The notes: generated from the letters alone by a model not told the origin. A stretch of 42,247 bases of DNA from CAYMUN01 sp964393835 (GCA_964393835.1 CAYMUN010000008.1:1-42247); one strand, 5' to 3'; positions 1 through 7,584 are shown, counted from the stretch's first letter. Numbers and translations: made by a program.

Positions 1-53
1 GGCAGCGGATTCTGGTTCCGCGATCGGGGGTTCGAATCCCTCATCCCCAGCCA
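1..53 (+). tRNA. tRNA-Gln (anticodon CTG), 3' part
   Basis: The anticodon stem GCGGA/TCCGC (5-9 and 17-21) closes a 7-nt loop with anticodon CTG at 12-14. It is followed by a short variable loop, a T arm with the TTCGAAT loop at 31-37, the 3' acceptor strand ATCCCCA, discriminator G and an encoded CCA at 51-53. The 3' acceptor strand predicts a 5' strand starting TGGGG, as in bacterial tRNA-Gln. The acceptor 5' strand and D arm lie outside the window. Confidence 0.93.
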
Positions 54-80
54 AGCATTTTATGACATATTCAGCGTAGG

Positions 81-110
81 TTGGCAAAACCTGTCATCTT
101 ACACTAAAAT
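81..110 (+). promoter_or_regulatory. Possible promoter between tRNA-Gln and its terminator
   Basis: TTGGCA (81-86) and TAAAAT (105-110) are 18 nt apart. Transcription from here would start near 117 and meet the terminator at 126-173, giving only a ~55-nt hairpin RNA. Inference only. Confidence 0.25.
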
Positions 111-125
111 AGTATGTATCACCAT

Positions 126-173
126 GACCAGGCAGGCCTAAGGTTTCGACCGACCGCTACTCCTGGTCTTTTT
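126..173 (+). terminator. Rho-independent terminator downstream of tRNA-Gln
   Basis: GACCAGG (126-132) pairs perfectly with CCTGGTC (162-168), followed by a T run at 169-173. A second small stem, GGT-TTCG-ACC (142-151), sits inside. It would end transcription from the tRNA. The T run overlaps the end of the small leftward gene at 172-330. Confidence 0.6.
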
Positions 174-330
174 ATTTAGATTTTTGCTGCTCGCGAATCT
201 TCTCAGCATCTTTGAGCATTTTTTGCTGTTCTTGAACTGACCTTTTGTAGATACGCTGAAGACTATCGGCTTTAATGGGGCCGTGTTCGTTGAGATATTG
301 CTTCTGCTCTTGGGTTAAGGTTAGTTCCAT
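172..330 (-). CDS. Small 52-residue protein downstream of zeta-like kinase
   Basis: On the minus strand an ATG at 330 opens a 52-residue frame (MELTLTQEQKQ... to ...EQQKSK) ending with TAA at 172-174. The protein is highly charged and predicted helical (Gln, Lys, Glu rich), with no membrane segment. It begins 3 nt after the stop of the zeta-like kinase gene, so the two are almost certainly co-transcribed and translationally coupled. A small charged helical partner next to a zeta-type toxin would fit an antitoxin or accessory protein, but I do not recognise its family. Its last codons overlap the T run of the tRNA terminator on the other strand. Confidence 0.55.
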   Translation of the reverse strand: MELTLTQEQKQYLNEHGPIKADSLQRIYKRSVQEQQKMLKDAEKIREQQKSK

Positions 331-333
331 AAT

Positions 334-1035
334 TTACTTCTTTCGTATGTTTATATTATAGGGCGTCTGTAATACTTTTTCAACCTCAGCCGACTTGTCG
401 AGCATCTCACTATGAATGATTGCTGTTCCGTTGCTCATGTCCGAATGACCTTGTTTGTTAATAATCCAGAATTCGAAGCTGGAATTTATCCTATGGGCGT
501 GAAATATGCTCAGCAGGTTAGCATTAAGCTTATTGCAGGTTTCGATGAAACCTGTTTTTTCTATAGCACGTTTTTTAACTAACTCACGAGCTTGCGTGAG
601 TTCCCAAGCTACACTGGCGTCTTGAACAATGTAGACGACAATAACCTTGTAGCCCTGCTTGAGACACTTGTTGATATTCCTGATGCCGTTTTCGTGTGAT
701 AGCGTCCCGTCAAATATAAAGGCGTAGCCGTTACGCAAGCATTCATCAAAGATGCGAGTGACTAGAACACTGCCTGCCTTGCGATAGCTGTAATACTCCT
801 CTGGTTTGTAGCCTGCTATGTATTCCACAAGTTTGTCGTGTTCAATCGGTATTAGTTCAGGCGAAGCTTCTTTAATGGCGTTGTTGGCAAACTCAGTTTT
901 GCCAGCACCGGGGATACCGACCATAAAAAAGGCAGTCTTGTCTTTGGTCGGCTTGTTATCTTTGAAAAACTGACGCACAACCTTTTTTTGGTTGGCTTTA
1001 TCTTTCACCCAATTTTTAGCATCTTCTTCGGTCAT
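334..1035 (-). CDS. Zeta-toxin-like P-loop kinase
   Basis: The 233-residue protein has a Walker A motif GIPGAGKTE at residues 40-48, an HD pair near residues 66-67 (IEHDKLVEY) where zeta toxins bind substrate, and the mid-domain DGTLSHENG segment typical of the zeta/AAA_33 fold. Zeta toxins phosphorylate UDP-N-acetylglucosamine and block wall synthesis; related housekeeping kinases also exist, so toxicity is inferred. The ATG at 1035 is supported by TACAAT (1047-1042) ending 6 nt upstream with no Shine-Dalgarno site, implying a leaderless mRNA. It leads a two-gene unit with the 52-residue gene that follows. Base composition is more AT-rich than the central part of the window, as for other accessory genes here. 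Confidence 0.7.
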   Translation of the reverse strand: MTEEDAKNWVKDKANQKKVVRQFFKDNKPTKDKTAFFMVGIPGAGKTEFANNAIKEASPELIPIEHDKLVEYIAGYKPEEYYSYRKAGSVLVTRIFDECLRNGYAFIFDGTLSHENGIRNINKCLKQGYKVIVVYIVQDASVAWELTQARELVKKRAIEKTGFIETCNKLNANLLSIFHAHRINSSFEFWIINKQGHSDMSNGTAIIHSEMLDKSAEVEKVLQTPYNINIRKK

Positions 1036-1041
1036 ACATTT

Positions 1042-1047
1042 ATTGTA
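1042..1047 (-). promoter_or_regulatory. -10 box for zeta-like kinase, leaderless
   Basis: Minus-strand TACAAT lies 6 nt before the ATG at 1035. There is no good -35. It matches the placement seen before many first genes in this window. Confidence 0.5.
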
Positions 1048-1082
1048 CTGTATTCTTCTGTCAGCCAGTCTAAGCCGATCTG

Positions 1083-1122
1083 CTCAAGATGTGATTCTTG
1101 AGTTGCGAAGCTCATCTATTAG
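1083..1122. repeat. 23-bp repeat copy 1 with hairpins
   Basis: The 23-bp unit at 1100-1122 (GAGTTGCGAAGCTC then ATCTATTAG) recurs at 2790-2812 with two substitutions. Its first 14 nt fold as GAGTT-GCGA-AGCTC, a stem closed by a GNRA-type loop. An overlapping inverted repeat CTCAAGA (1083-1089) / TCTTGAG (1096-1102) precedes it. The copies bracket the glycosyltransferase gene. The rest of 1036-1282 shows only AT-rich sequence likely to hold the glycosyltransferase promoter. Confidence 0.7.
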
Positions 1123-1282
1123 GGGGCCAAAATGAAAAGTTCAGAGAGATACTAAACGTGTTAAATTTCCGTAGCCGCTTTGGCTTTTGTTCAATCCGAT
1201 GCTACTATATAGAAAATATTAAAACTTAATGAAAATTTAATAATTATATTTGCTAGGCCCCGAGCTTAGTGGAGAACTGTTT

Positions 1283-2749
1283 ATGTTAACCTCACTGCTT
1301 AGGCTGCCGGTTTCACACCTGCGTTCACGGAAGCGTATTCCGCTAGCCATTCGATACTCAAGCTTGAGGCGCCCTGGCGAAAGTCCACGTAATCAGGCTG
1401 AGCCAAGACGTGACTGGAGCTTGGGTTACATCTCTGGTCACCGCTTGCGAGTCGTTACTTACATGGTTTTCGGTATAACCTTACTTTATGTGCTTCAAGC
1501 ATACTTTTGGCAGTCGAGCAGGCCGCCCCAAGGCATGGTTGAAAACATTTGGTCCTGGGGCAGTCTGCTTTGGATTGGAGCAATCATTCCCGGGGGCTTG
1601 GGTTTGGCTGGATTACTGAGCTATAAACATCCCTGTAGCCTGGATGAGGTCAGGCCAATGAAGCACAAAGTGGCTTTGCGAATTGTTTCGAGAGGCACAA
1701 ACGTAGAGGCATTAACAGACACCATCCGGCGCTGTCAAAAAGAAATGGCCAAAACGCCGCTATTCCCACACGTTATAGAAGTTGTTACTGACACTAATAA
1801 TGTACAGCTCCCGCCGCCTAACGGCGACATCCAATACATTGTTGTGCCGCGTACCTACCAAACTGCCAACAGAACCATGTATAAGGCTCGGGCACTTCAA
1901 TACGCAGTAGAGCACTCAACTTTACCTGACAAAGCCTGGATCGTACACCTTGACGAAGAGACTCAGCTAACAACCTCTGGCATCAAAGGCATTTGCGCCA
2001 TGATTCAGGAAGAAGAAAAGAGCGGCAAACCGCGCATCGGACAAGGGGCTATACTTTACCACCGCAAATGGCAAAACCATCCGTTTCTAACACTAGCCGA
2101 CAATGTGCGCACCGGCGACGATTTTGCCCGTTTTCACTTCCAACACCGCTTGGGCATGACTATTTTTGGGCTGCACGGTTCTTATATAGTGGTACGAAAC
2201 GATATTGAAAAATCGATTGGTTTTGACTTTGGTCCCAAGGGTTCCATAACCGAAGATGCTTTTTGGGCTCTGCTTGCCATGCAGAACGGACACCGTTGCC
2301 GCTGGGTAGAAGGCTATCTAGAAGAACAATCCACACAATCAGTGGGTGATTTTGTACGCCAGCGCCGTCGCTGGTTCCAAGGCCTAGCTAAAGTTGCCCT
2401 GTACGCACCGGTTAAACTCCGCTGGCGACTTTCGATCGGGCTCAATACTATATTATGGTCAATGGCGCCATTTGCATTGCTTTATACCGTTGGCCATTTT
2501 TTCTATGGCTTTAGTGTCCAGCCTTGGGTTCACTTCCTTGCCAATTTTTCGTTTGCTTCATTTGGTGTCCTATATCTGCTGGGCCTAAAGGCCAATCTTG
2601 ATGAATATGGTGTACAGCGTTTTTGGAAACGCTTCGGCTGGTCAATCGCCCAGATTGTTCTGTTGCCTATTTTTTCGGCAATGGAGAGCGCCGGCGTTTT
2701 AGCGGCCATCTTCCGCCCAGTTAGCGGTTTTCATGTCGTAAAAAAATAA
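1283..2749 (+). CDS. Egghead-like membrane glycosyltransferase, family 2
   Basis: The 488-residue protein has two membrane spans near residues 58-78 and 90-112, a GT-A domain, and C-terminal spans near residues 390-450. Visible GT2 motifs are VHLDEET (nucleotide/metal-binding acidic motif), GSITEDAFWA (catalytic TED) and RQRRRWFQG, the QxxRW acceptor-site motif of processive-type enzymes. The combination HLDEET, TEDxFWA and QRRRWxQG most resembles the egghead/Bre-3 beta-mannosyltransferase group; the actual sugar is unknown. The open frame extends to a TTG at 1250, but the ATG at 1283 has a GGAG (1271-1274) at good spacing and was chosen. It is monocistronic and flanked by two 23-bp repeats. 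It probably builds a membrane-linked glycan or glycolipid. Confidence 0.75.
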   Translation: MLTSLLRLPVSHLRSRKRIPLAIRYSSLRRPGESPRNQAEPRRDWSLGYISGHRLRVVTYMVFGITLLYVLQAYFWQSSRPPQGMVENIWSWGSLLWIGAIIPGGLGLAGLLSYKHPCSLDEVRPMKHKVALRIVSRGTNVEALTDTIRRCQKEMAKTPLFPHVIEVVTDTNNVQLPPPNGDIQYIVVPRTYQTANRTMYKARALQYAVEHSTLPDKAWIVHLDEETQLTTSGIKGICAMIQEEEKSGKPRIGQGAILYHRKWQNHPFLTLADNVRTGDDFARFHFQHRLGMTIFGLHGSYIVVRNDIEKSIGFDFGPKGSITEDAFWALLAMQNGHRCRWVEGYLEEQSTQSVGDFVRQRRRWFQGLAKVALYAPVKLRWRLSIGLNTILWSMAPFALLYTVGHFFYGFSVQPWVHFLANFSFASFGVLYLLGLKANLDEYGVQRFWKRFGWSIAQIVLLPIFSAMESAGVLAAIFRPVSGFHVVKK

Positions 2750-2789
2750 ACTTTCAGCCACTTGATTGTAGTGCTTAGTAAGCTCCTAG

Positions 2790-2812
2790 GAGTTGCGAAG
2801 CTTATCTACTAG
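2790..2812. repeat. 23-bp repeat copy 2
   Basis: GAGTTGCGAAGCTT then ATCTACTAG at 2790-2812 differs from copy 1 (1100-1122) at two positions. One change turns a G-C pair of the hairpin into G-T, so the GCGA-capped stem survives. A longer alternative hairpin, TAAGCT...AGCTTA, surrounds it, and CTCCTAGGAG (2783-2792) is a perfect palindrome. It overlaps the 3' end of the leftward gene at 2802-3011. Confidence 0.7.
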
Positions 2813-3011
2813 CCCCAGCCAGTAAAAATGGACACTGGGGCAAATTGGTGTCATTTTTATTTATGAGGATTGAACAGATAGAGGCGTTGACGCTAAACAC
2901 ATCGCCTTTTCCCCGCTTCGGTTCACTGCCAAGTTTCTCCAGCAACTCTTTAGCGTCTTGGTGATCAGCAACTAACCTATTGCCTCTAATATGGGCAAAC
3001 TCCCCCGTCAT
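2802..3011 (-). CDS. Hypothetical 69-residue protein
   Basis: No family was recognised. The protein begins MTGEFAHIRGNRLV, has a charged middle (ELLEKLG, KRGKGD) and a less polar C terminus containing two Cys. No clear membrane span. Support for a real gene is TAATAT (3023-3018) ending 6 nt before the ATG, the same spacing as other leaderless genes here. Its last codons lie inside the second 23-bp repeat, so the C terminus may have been altered by whatever placed that repeat. It could still be a chance frame. Confidence 0.4.
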   Translation of the reverse strand: MTGEFAHIRGNRLVADHQDAKELLEKLGSEPKRGKGDVFSVNASICSILINKNDTNLPQCPFLLAGASR

Positions 3012-3080
3012 GTTTTTATATTAGCTGACCTCTTGCGTAGATGCAGTGAAGGATCTCACATATTTTTAGAAAGTAAGCGC

Positions 3081-3086
3081 TATTAT
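3081..3086 (+). promoter_or_regulatory. -10 box for pcm, leaderless
   Basis: TATTAT ends 7 nt before the ATG at 3094. GGGG at 3089-3092 is too close to the ATG to serve as a Shine-Dalgarno site. Confidence 0.5.
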
Positions 3087-3093
3087 ATGGGGT

Positions 3094-3654
3094 ATGGACA
3101 GATTGAAGGAAGCTTTCCGTGCTATAAACCGCAAAGACTTCCTACCTAAAGAGGTTAAGCACCGGGCTGACATAGATGCCCCTCTGCCAATTGGCTTCGG
3201 TCAGACTAACAGTCAGCCGTCGACAGTGCGCATGATGCTTGCATGGCTCAACCCTGAACCGAGTAATAAGGTGCTGGATGTTGGTTCTGGTTCAGGTTGG
3301 ACGACAGCACTTTTGGCTTACTTGGTTGGCCCCACGGGAAAAGTGTATGCTGTCGAAAAGCAATCCGATTTAGTAATATTTGGCGCCGAAAACTGTAAAC
3401 GGCTTGGGATACGCAATGTTCGCTTCTTTAAAGCTACGAGTAGTTACTATGGTTTGCCGAAATACGCGCCCTATGATCGCATCCTTGTAAGTGCTGCTGC
3501 AAACGAGGTGGTGCAGGATCTGCTCGATCAACTTAAGGTTGGCGGGTGTCTTGTTCTTCCTATTCAGCACAGCGTATTTGTTATCGATAAAACTAGCAGA
3601 CACGACTATATATCCACCGAACACGCGGGCTTTGTATTTGTGCCATTAGTATAG
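3094..3654 (+). CDS. pcm: Protein-L-isoaspartate O-methyltransferase
   Basis: The 186-residue protein matches the PIMT family, which transfers a methyl group from S-adenosylmethionine to isoaspartyl residues in damaged proteins. The FGQTNSQPSTV segment (residues 35-45) corresponds to the family's substrate loop (GQTIS-P), and LDVGSGSGWTTALL (61-74) is SAM motif I. VYAVEK is motif II, and KVGGCLVLPI is the post-motif strand. The family is usually about 200-220 residues, so this copy is slightly short at the C terminus. It is convergent with the coiled-coil gene, 9 nt apart, and appears monocistronic with a leaderless start. Confidence 0.85.
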   Translation: MDRLKEAFRAINRKDFLPKEVKHRADIDAPLPIGFGQTNSQPSTVRMMLAWLNPEPSNKVLDVGSGSGWTTALLAYLVGPTGKVYAVEKQSDLVIFGAENCKRLGIRNVRFFKATSSYYGLPKYAPYDRILVSAAANEVVQDLLDQLKVGGCLVLPIQHSVFVIDKTSRHDYISTEHAGFVFVPLV

Positions 3655-3663
3655 TTGACTAGA

Positions 3664-6600
3664 TTATAGTCCGCCGGGCGAGGCTGGGTTGAGCAGTTGC
3701 TGGACTTGGGCCTGCAAAGTTTGGATTTGTGAGCTGAGAGCATTGATCTGGGTTTGCTGTTGCGTCTGAGTGGTGGCGGTGTTAGTGGCAGTCGCGGTAA
3801 GGCTTTGCACCTGGCTGCTGAGCTGTGACACCGTGGCATTGAGCTGGGTCTGATAGGCCTGAAACTGGGCGTCGAGCGCGGCTGACTTGGCGGCGAATTG
3901 GCTGTCAATCTGGTTGCTCAGTGTATCAAATTCACTCTGCGTCACAAAGGTACCGTCCGGAATTGACCACGGCGGACTGGCCAGCAAAGTGTCCAGTTGG
4001 GCCTGGGTGGCGGCACTAGCGGTTTGGATAGTACTGACTGTCTGGCTCAGGGTCGTAACGTTGGCCGCCAGGTTATCGACTTGAGTGACGAGCTGAGTTT
4101 GTTGCTGGGTCAGGTCGTTGAGGGCTGCCTGGGTTTGGCTGGTCAGGATGTCCAGCTCCGATTGCTGGTCGGTGACACTGGCCTGTAAGCCGGTTTGGGC
4201 TTGCTGGATGGTACCGACTGTGGCCTGTAGAGCCGTGAAACTATTGGTCAAGCTGCTGATCTGCGACTGAGCTTGGGCGGCTTGCTGGTTCAGGACGCTG
4301 ATAGCTGCGCCGGCTTCGGCCTGGAGGACGGTTAGGCTGGCGACTTGGCCGTTGAGTTGGCCGATCGCCGCTGTTTGCTGGTCGCGCAAGGTGTTAATTG
4401 AAGCTTTCACCGTCTGCTGGTCTATATTAAGAGCGTCAACCTGGCTTTGCAGGTCGTTGGCCTGAGTTTCGGCGCTAGTCTTTACCTGATTAACGAGAGT
4501 GGTCAGGGCGGCGGCATTGGTTCCCAAACCGTTTAGTTGGCTGGCCTGCTGGCTGAGGCTGGTCTGTACAGTCTCTATGGTAGCCTGAAGGTCGGTGCTA
4601 GTAGCTGCTCCAGCGGCAATCTGCGCCTCGACATAGGCGGTGAATTGAGCCTGGTCATCCCGGATGATGGCTAGCGAACTGGTCAGTTGATTACTCAGCG
4701 CGCTCTGGCCGGCATCCAAGCCGTCGATTCGAGTTTGCAGACCGTCGATCAAGCCGGCGCTGGTCTGGGTAATGGTCTGCAGCTCGCCGACAACCGCGTG
4801 GGTGGTTTGTTGGTCGAGTTTCACGACGTTAAGCTGGTCTTGCAGATCGTTAACTTGATTTTGGGAGTCGGTCTTGACTTGGTTTACTAGGGTGGTCAGG
4901 GTGGTAGAACTTGTCGCCAGAGCCGTCAACTGGGTTTGCTGGCCGGCCAGGGTGGATTGGGTTTGGTTGAGGATTGTTTGCAGCCCCGCAGTAGTAGCTA
5001 CGCCGGCGTCCAGCTGGGCTTGGACGTCGGTTTTGAGGTCGTGGTAGTTAGCGGTAATAGTCGTGATACTACTATTGAGTTGCGTTTTGAGCTGGGCTTG
5101 GTCGCTGCCTAGCGCGTTGACTTTTGTTTCCAGAGTATTGACGAGGGTTTGGCTGGAGCTCTCGATTTGGTTGAGACGGGTGGTTAGCTCGCTTTTAGCG
5201 TTGGTGGTAAAGGTTTGGGCGGTATTAGTGGCGCGGATTTCCAGCTCGTAGAGGCTAGCAAGCTGGTCTTGACGCAACTGGTCAATTTTATCGTCGAGCT
5301 GGGTGTGGCCGTCGGTAATGCCGATAATCTGCGTCTGGAGGTTGGTGACGGTGGTATTTTGGGTCTGAATGAGTGTGGCTAATTGGTCTTTCAGGCTAGC
5401 TAGTTGCTCGGGTGTGCCGTTAAAGCCGTCAATTTTGGTTTGTAGCTCGGTAATAGTCTTGGTATTGGACTGCTGTAAGTTATTCAGCTTAGACTCAAGC
5501 TGGTTTTGGATAGTGAGTACATCGGCCAGGCGCTGGTCAATATCGGGCTTGGAGGCCGCGAAACTGGTTTGGGCGATCTCTATACCCATCTGTTGATTCA
5601 GCTTAGGTAGCTGGCTGTTGCTCCAGCCGGGCGGCATGACCAGATAGGACACCTGGGCCTTTTGGGCGTCGACCAACTCCTCTTGCATACGGATCATATT
5701 ACGCAGCGCCAGTTGCGGATCGCTCTGGGCACCGGTCATCAACCGCTCGTAGATAACGCTCAGATTAGGTGGGTCAATCACCTTTTTCCAGTTATTCATG
5801 ACGGCTTGGTTGTCGCTACTCATGTGCAGTGGCTTGAGGCTTGGCAGATCAGTGAGCAGCCGTCCGGACAGGGCGATACCGTAGACGATGGGGGCGATAT
5901 ATTGCTGCGTGTCGTTTGCCGGGATGTTTTGGCCGGGCTGGTAGGCACTGACGAAGGCCTTGACCTGCTGTTGTTGCTCGGCAGTCGGCCGACTGGCCGC
6001 CACCACGGCGCTGATGCGTTGCATTTGCTCAAATTCCGATACGGCGGCAAAGCTTTTAACATGTGCCGGATCTACCTGTTGGATCAAATCCTGGTCGAGC
6101 AGGTAAGTAATGTCCGAGGGTAGTTGGCCGCCGTTCACCATATTGACCAGCTGGGCGTGCAGCAGGCGGCTGCTAGGGATGGCGGTCAGTTGGTCAACTT
6201 GGGTTTGGATGATAATGCCGACTGGGATCAGTTTAGCGAGTTGCGACAGATCGCTGTCAGATAAGGGCCGTACACCTAGAGCATCGCTGACAGCCGCCAG
6301 GTTTTGCTGGGTGTCGTCGATGCTGGTCAATACGGCCAGCTGGCTGGTGGGCGGTGCTTGCAGGCGCAGCAGCTGGAGCTCGTCATAAGTGTCAGCGGCA
6401 TCAGTTTGATACTCTTTTAGATCGGCTTTGGCCGGTTTTTTATTGTCTTTTAACTTTTGATTGAGCTCAGTGGTACGAGCTTCGTAGACGTCTTCGTAGG
6501 TGCCAAGCAAATCGTTAATCGTTTTAGCGGTTTCGGCCGATTTGCTGCGACTGTTTTGGTTGGCCTGATCGGCCACGTAAACGGCTTCGTAAACTCGCCG

Positions 6601-6915
6601 GTTCGCGAAGCCTAGCTTCAGTGCCTCGCGCCGGCCCTCTATCGGCGTCAGTGCCACGGCGACCGATTCTTCAAACCGCTTTATGCCATAACCAAGCTGG
6701 CCGGGGGCCTTGGCGGCAAAAGTCGGCAAGGCCCAGAATATCACGATCAACACTGCTATGCTGCTGGCTATCAAAACTCTGCGGTCATGAACCGCAGACG
6801 ATTTATAGAACTTTCGAGCCACCCTGCCAACCTTCCGCTTAGTGATGCGTGCAACCCGGCTGGCATCATGCTTTAATTTTTTTATACTCCTGCTTATGCT
6901 TAACTCTATGCGCAT
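3664..6915 (-). CDS. Giant membrane-anchored coiled-coil surface protein (DUF5667-like N-terminus)
   Basis: The 1083-residue protein has a basic N-terminal tail, one membrane span at about residues 47-68, then a DUF5667-like helical segment (about 70-200; PGQLGYGIKRFEESVAVALT). A second helical domain runs to about 470, followed by roughly 600 residues of Gln/Thr/Ala/Leu-rich heptads. A ~131-residue unit is tandemly duplicated in the coiled coil; both copies carry LTTLVNQVKT. The C terminus is QQLLNPASPGGL. The topology predicts a long rod projecting from the membrane, suited to attachment or envelope spanning. TAATTT (6928-6923) ends 7 nt before the ATG, so it is probably leaderless and monocistronic. 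The function is inferred from architecture only. Confidence 0.75.
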   Translation of the reverse strand: MRIELSISRSIKKLKHDASRVARITKRKVGRVARKFYKSSAVHDRRVLIASSIAVLIVIFWALPTFAAKAPGQLGYGIKRFEESVAVALTPIEGRREALKLGFANRRVYEAVYVADQANQNSRSKSAETAKTINDLLGTYEDVYEARTTELNQKLKDNKKPAKADLKEYQTDAADTYDELQLLRLQAPPTSQLAVLTSIDDTQQNLAAVSDALGVRPLSDSDLSQLAKLIPVGIIIQTQVDQLTAIPSSRLLHAQLVNMVNGGQLPSDITYLLDQDLIQQVDPAHVKSFAAVSEFEQMQRISAVVAASRPTAEQQQQVKAFVSAYQPGQNIPANDTQQYIAPIVYGIALSGRLLTDLPSLKPLHMSSDNQAVMNNWKKVIDPPNLSVIYERLMTGAQSDPQLALRNMIRMQEELVDAQKAQVSYLVMPPGWSNSQLPKLNQQMGIEIAQTSFAASKPDIDQRLADVLTIQNQLESKLNNLQQSNTKTITELQTKIDGFNGTPEQLASLKDQLATLIQTQNTTVTNLQTQIIGITDGHTQLDDKIDQLRQDQLASLYELEIRATNTAQTFTTNAKSELTTRLNQIESSSQTLVNTLETKVNALGSDQAQLKTQLNSSITTITANYHDLKTDVQAQLDAGVATTAGLQTILNQTQSTLAGQQTQLTALATSSTTLTTLVNQVKTDSQNQVNDLQDQLNVVKLDQQTTHAVVGELQTITQTSAGLIDGLQTRIDGLDAGQSALSNQLTSSLAIIRDDQAQFTAYVEAQIAAGAATSTDLQATIETVQTSLSQQASQLNGLGTNAAALTTLVNQVKTSAETQANDLQSQVDALNIDQQTVKASINTLRDQQTAAIGQLNGQVASLTVLQAEAGAAISVLNQQAAQAQSQISSLTNSFTALQATVGTIQQAQTGLQASVTDQQSELDILTSQTQAALNDLTQQQTQLVTQVDNLAANVTTLSQTVSTIQTASAATQAQLDTLLASPPWSIPDGTFVTQSEFDTLSNQIDSQFAAKSAALDAQFQAYQTQLNATVSQLSSQVQSLTATATNTATTQTQQQTQINALSSQIQTLQAQVQQLLNPASPGGL

Positions 6916-6979
6916 ATCCCGTAAATTACAACAAGAATTAATCTGCGCTTTTGCATTTTATTGCTGACGGGATATGTGC
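6910..6979. repeat. 13-bp inverted repeat over the coiled-coil gene start
   Basis: GCGCATATCCCGT (6910-6922) and ACGGGATATGTGC (6967-6979) are inverted copies with one mismatch, 44 nt apart. The left arm covers the start codon and the 7 nt before it of the coiled-coil gene. The right arm places an ATG in the mirror position on the plus strand, opening only a 20-codon frame. It may be a regulatory site. The remainder of 6980-7052 shows nothing else. Confidence 0.5.
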
Positions 6980-7052
6980 ACCATACAACACCTGATATTG
7001 CCAGCCAAGACTGAACCTCAACGGTTAGATGTGGGATGAAAAGCTTATTTGA

Positions 7053-7472
7053 CTAGGACTTCGCTCCAGCGATATTGACCATCCAAAAGACGCCAAATTT
7101 ATCGATGCACATGCCAAACGTGTCTCCCCACGGCGCTTTGGTGAGTGGCTGCTCGACTTTGCCGCCCTCTACAAGCTTGTTGTAGTAGCCAGATAGCTCT
7201 TCTTGGTTGTCACCACTCAGAGAAATGCTCATATTGGTTCCGGCTACATATTTTCGCATTCCAGTGGCCGTGTCAGAGGCCATGAGGGTAATGCCATTTT
7301 CAGCTACCAGCGACGCGTGCATAATCTGGTCGGGCTTGATGCCATGATCAGTCATGCCGGCTTTCCCAAAAGTTGACAGATCTAATTTTCCGCCAAAGAC
7401 TGTTTTATAAAATTCCATAGCTTCGCGGGCGTTGCCCTCAAAACTAATGTACGGATTGAGTTTAGACTGCAT
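7053..7472 (-). CDS. PhnB-like VOC-family protein
   Basis: The 139-residue protein starts MQSKLNPYISFEGNAREAMEFYKTVFGG, the standard opening of PhnB/3-demethylubiquinone-methyltransferase-like VOC proteins, and continues with IMHASLV, ITLMASD and GDTFGMCIDKFGVFWMVN. These are dimeric betaalphabetabetabeta metal-site folds whose activity is usually unknown, and the PhnB name does not imply phosphonate metabolism. A Shine-Dalgarno AGAGGG precedes the ATG and TATAAT lies about 30 nt further upstream, so this gene uses a conventional leader, unlike its divergent neighbour at 7585. Confidence 0.8.
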   Translation of the reverse strand: MQSKLNPYISFEGNAREAMEFYKTVFGGKLDLSTFGKAGMTDHGIKPDQIMHASLVAENGITLMASDTATGMRKYVAGTNMSISLSGDNQEELSGYYNKLVEGGKVEQPLTKAPWGDTFGMCIDKFGVFWMVNIAGAKS

Positions 7473-7572
7473 AAATCCCTCTTGTTGATTACATTTATAC
7501 CTTAATTATACTCTGGCCTTATAGTTTCTATGTTTTAGAAATCGATAATTGTGTTCTGCACTTATAGCAAAC

Positions 7573-7578
7573 TACAAT
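7573..7578 (+). promoter_or_regulatory. Promoter deciding a leaderless GTG start
   Basis: TACAAT (7573-7578) ends 6 nt before GTG at 7585, and TTGTGT (7549-7554) lies 18 nt upstream as -35. The TTG that would open the longer frame at 7549 is therefore probably part of the -35 box. Confidence 0.5.
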
Positions 7579-7584
7579 GAGTCT

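Noticed and set aside
5662..6123. 153-residue plus-strand open frame opposite the coiled-coil gene
   Set aside because: Antisense to a real gene whose frame has signal and domain structure; no start context or recognisable protein.
6974..7036. 20-codon plus-strand frame at the inverted repeat
   Set aside because: Too short and without a ribosome site; reported only as part of the inverted repeat.
7549..7584. TTG at 7549 as the start of the membrane protein
   Set aside because: TTGTGT there sits exactly 18 nt before a TACAAT box, which ends 6 nt before a GTG, so it more likely serves as a -35 element.
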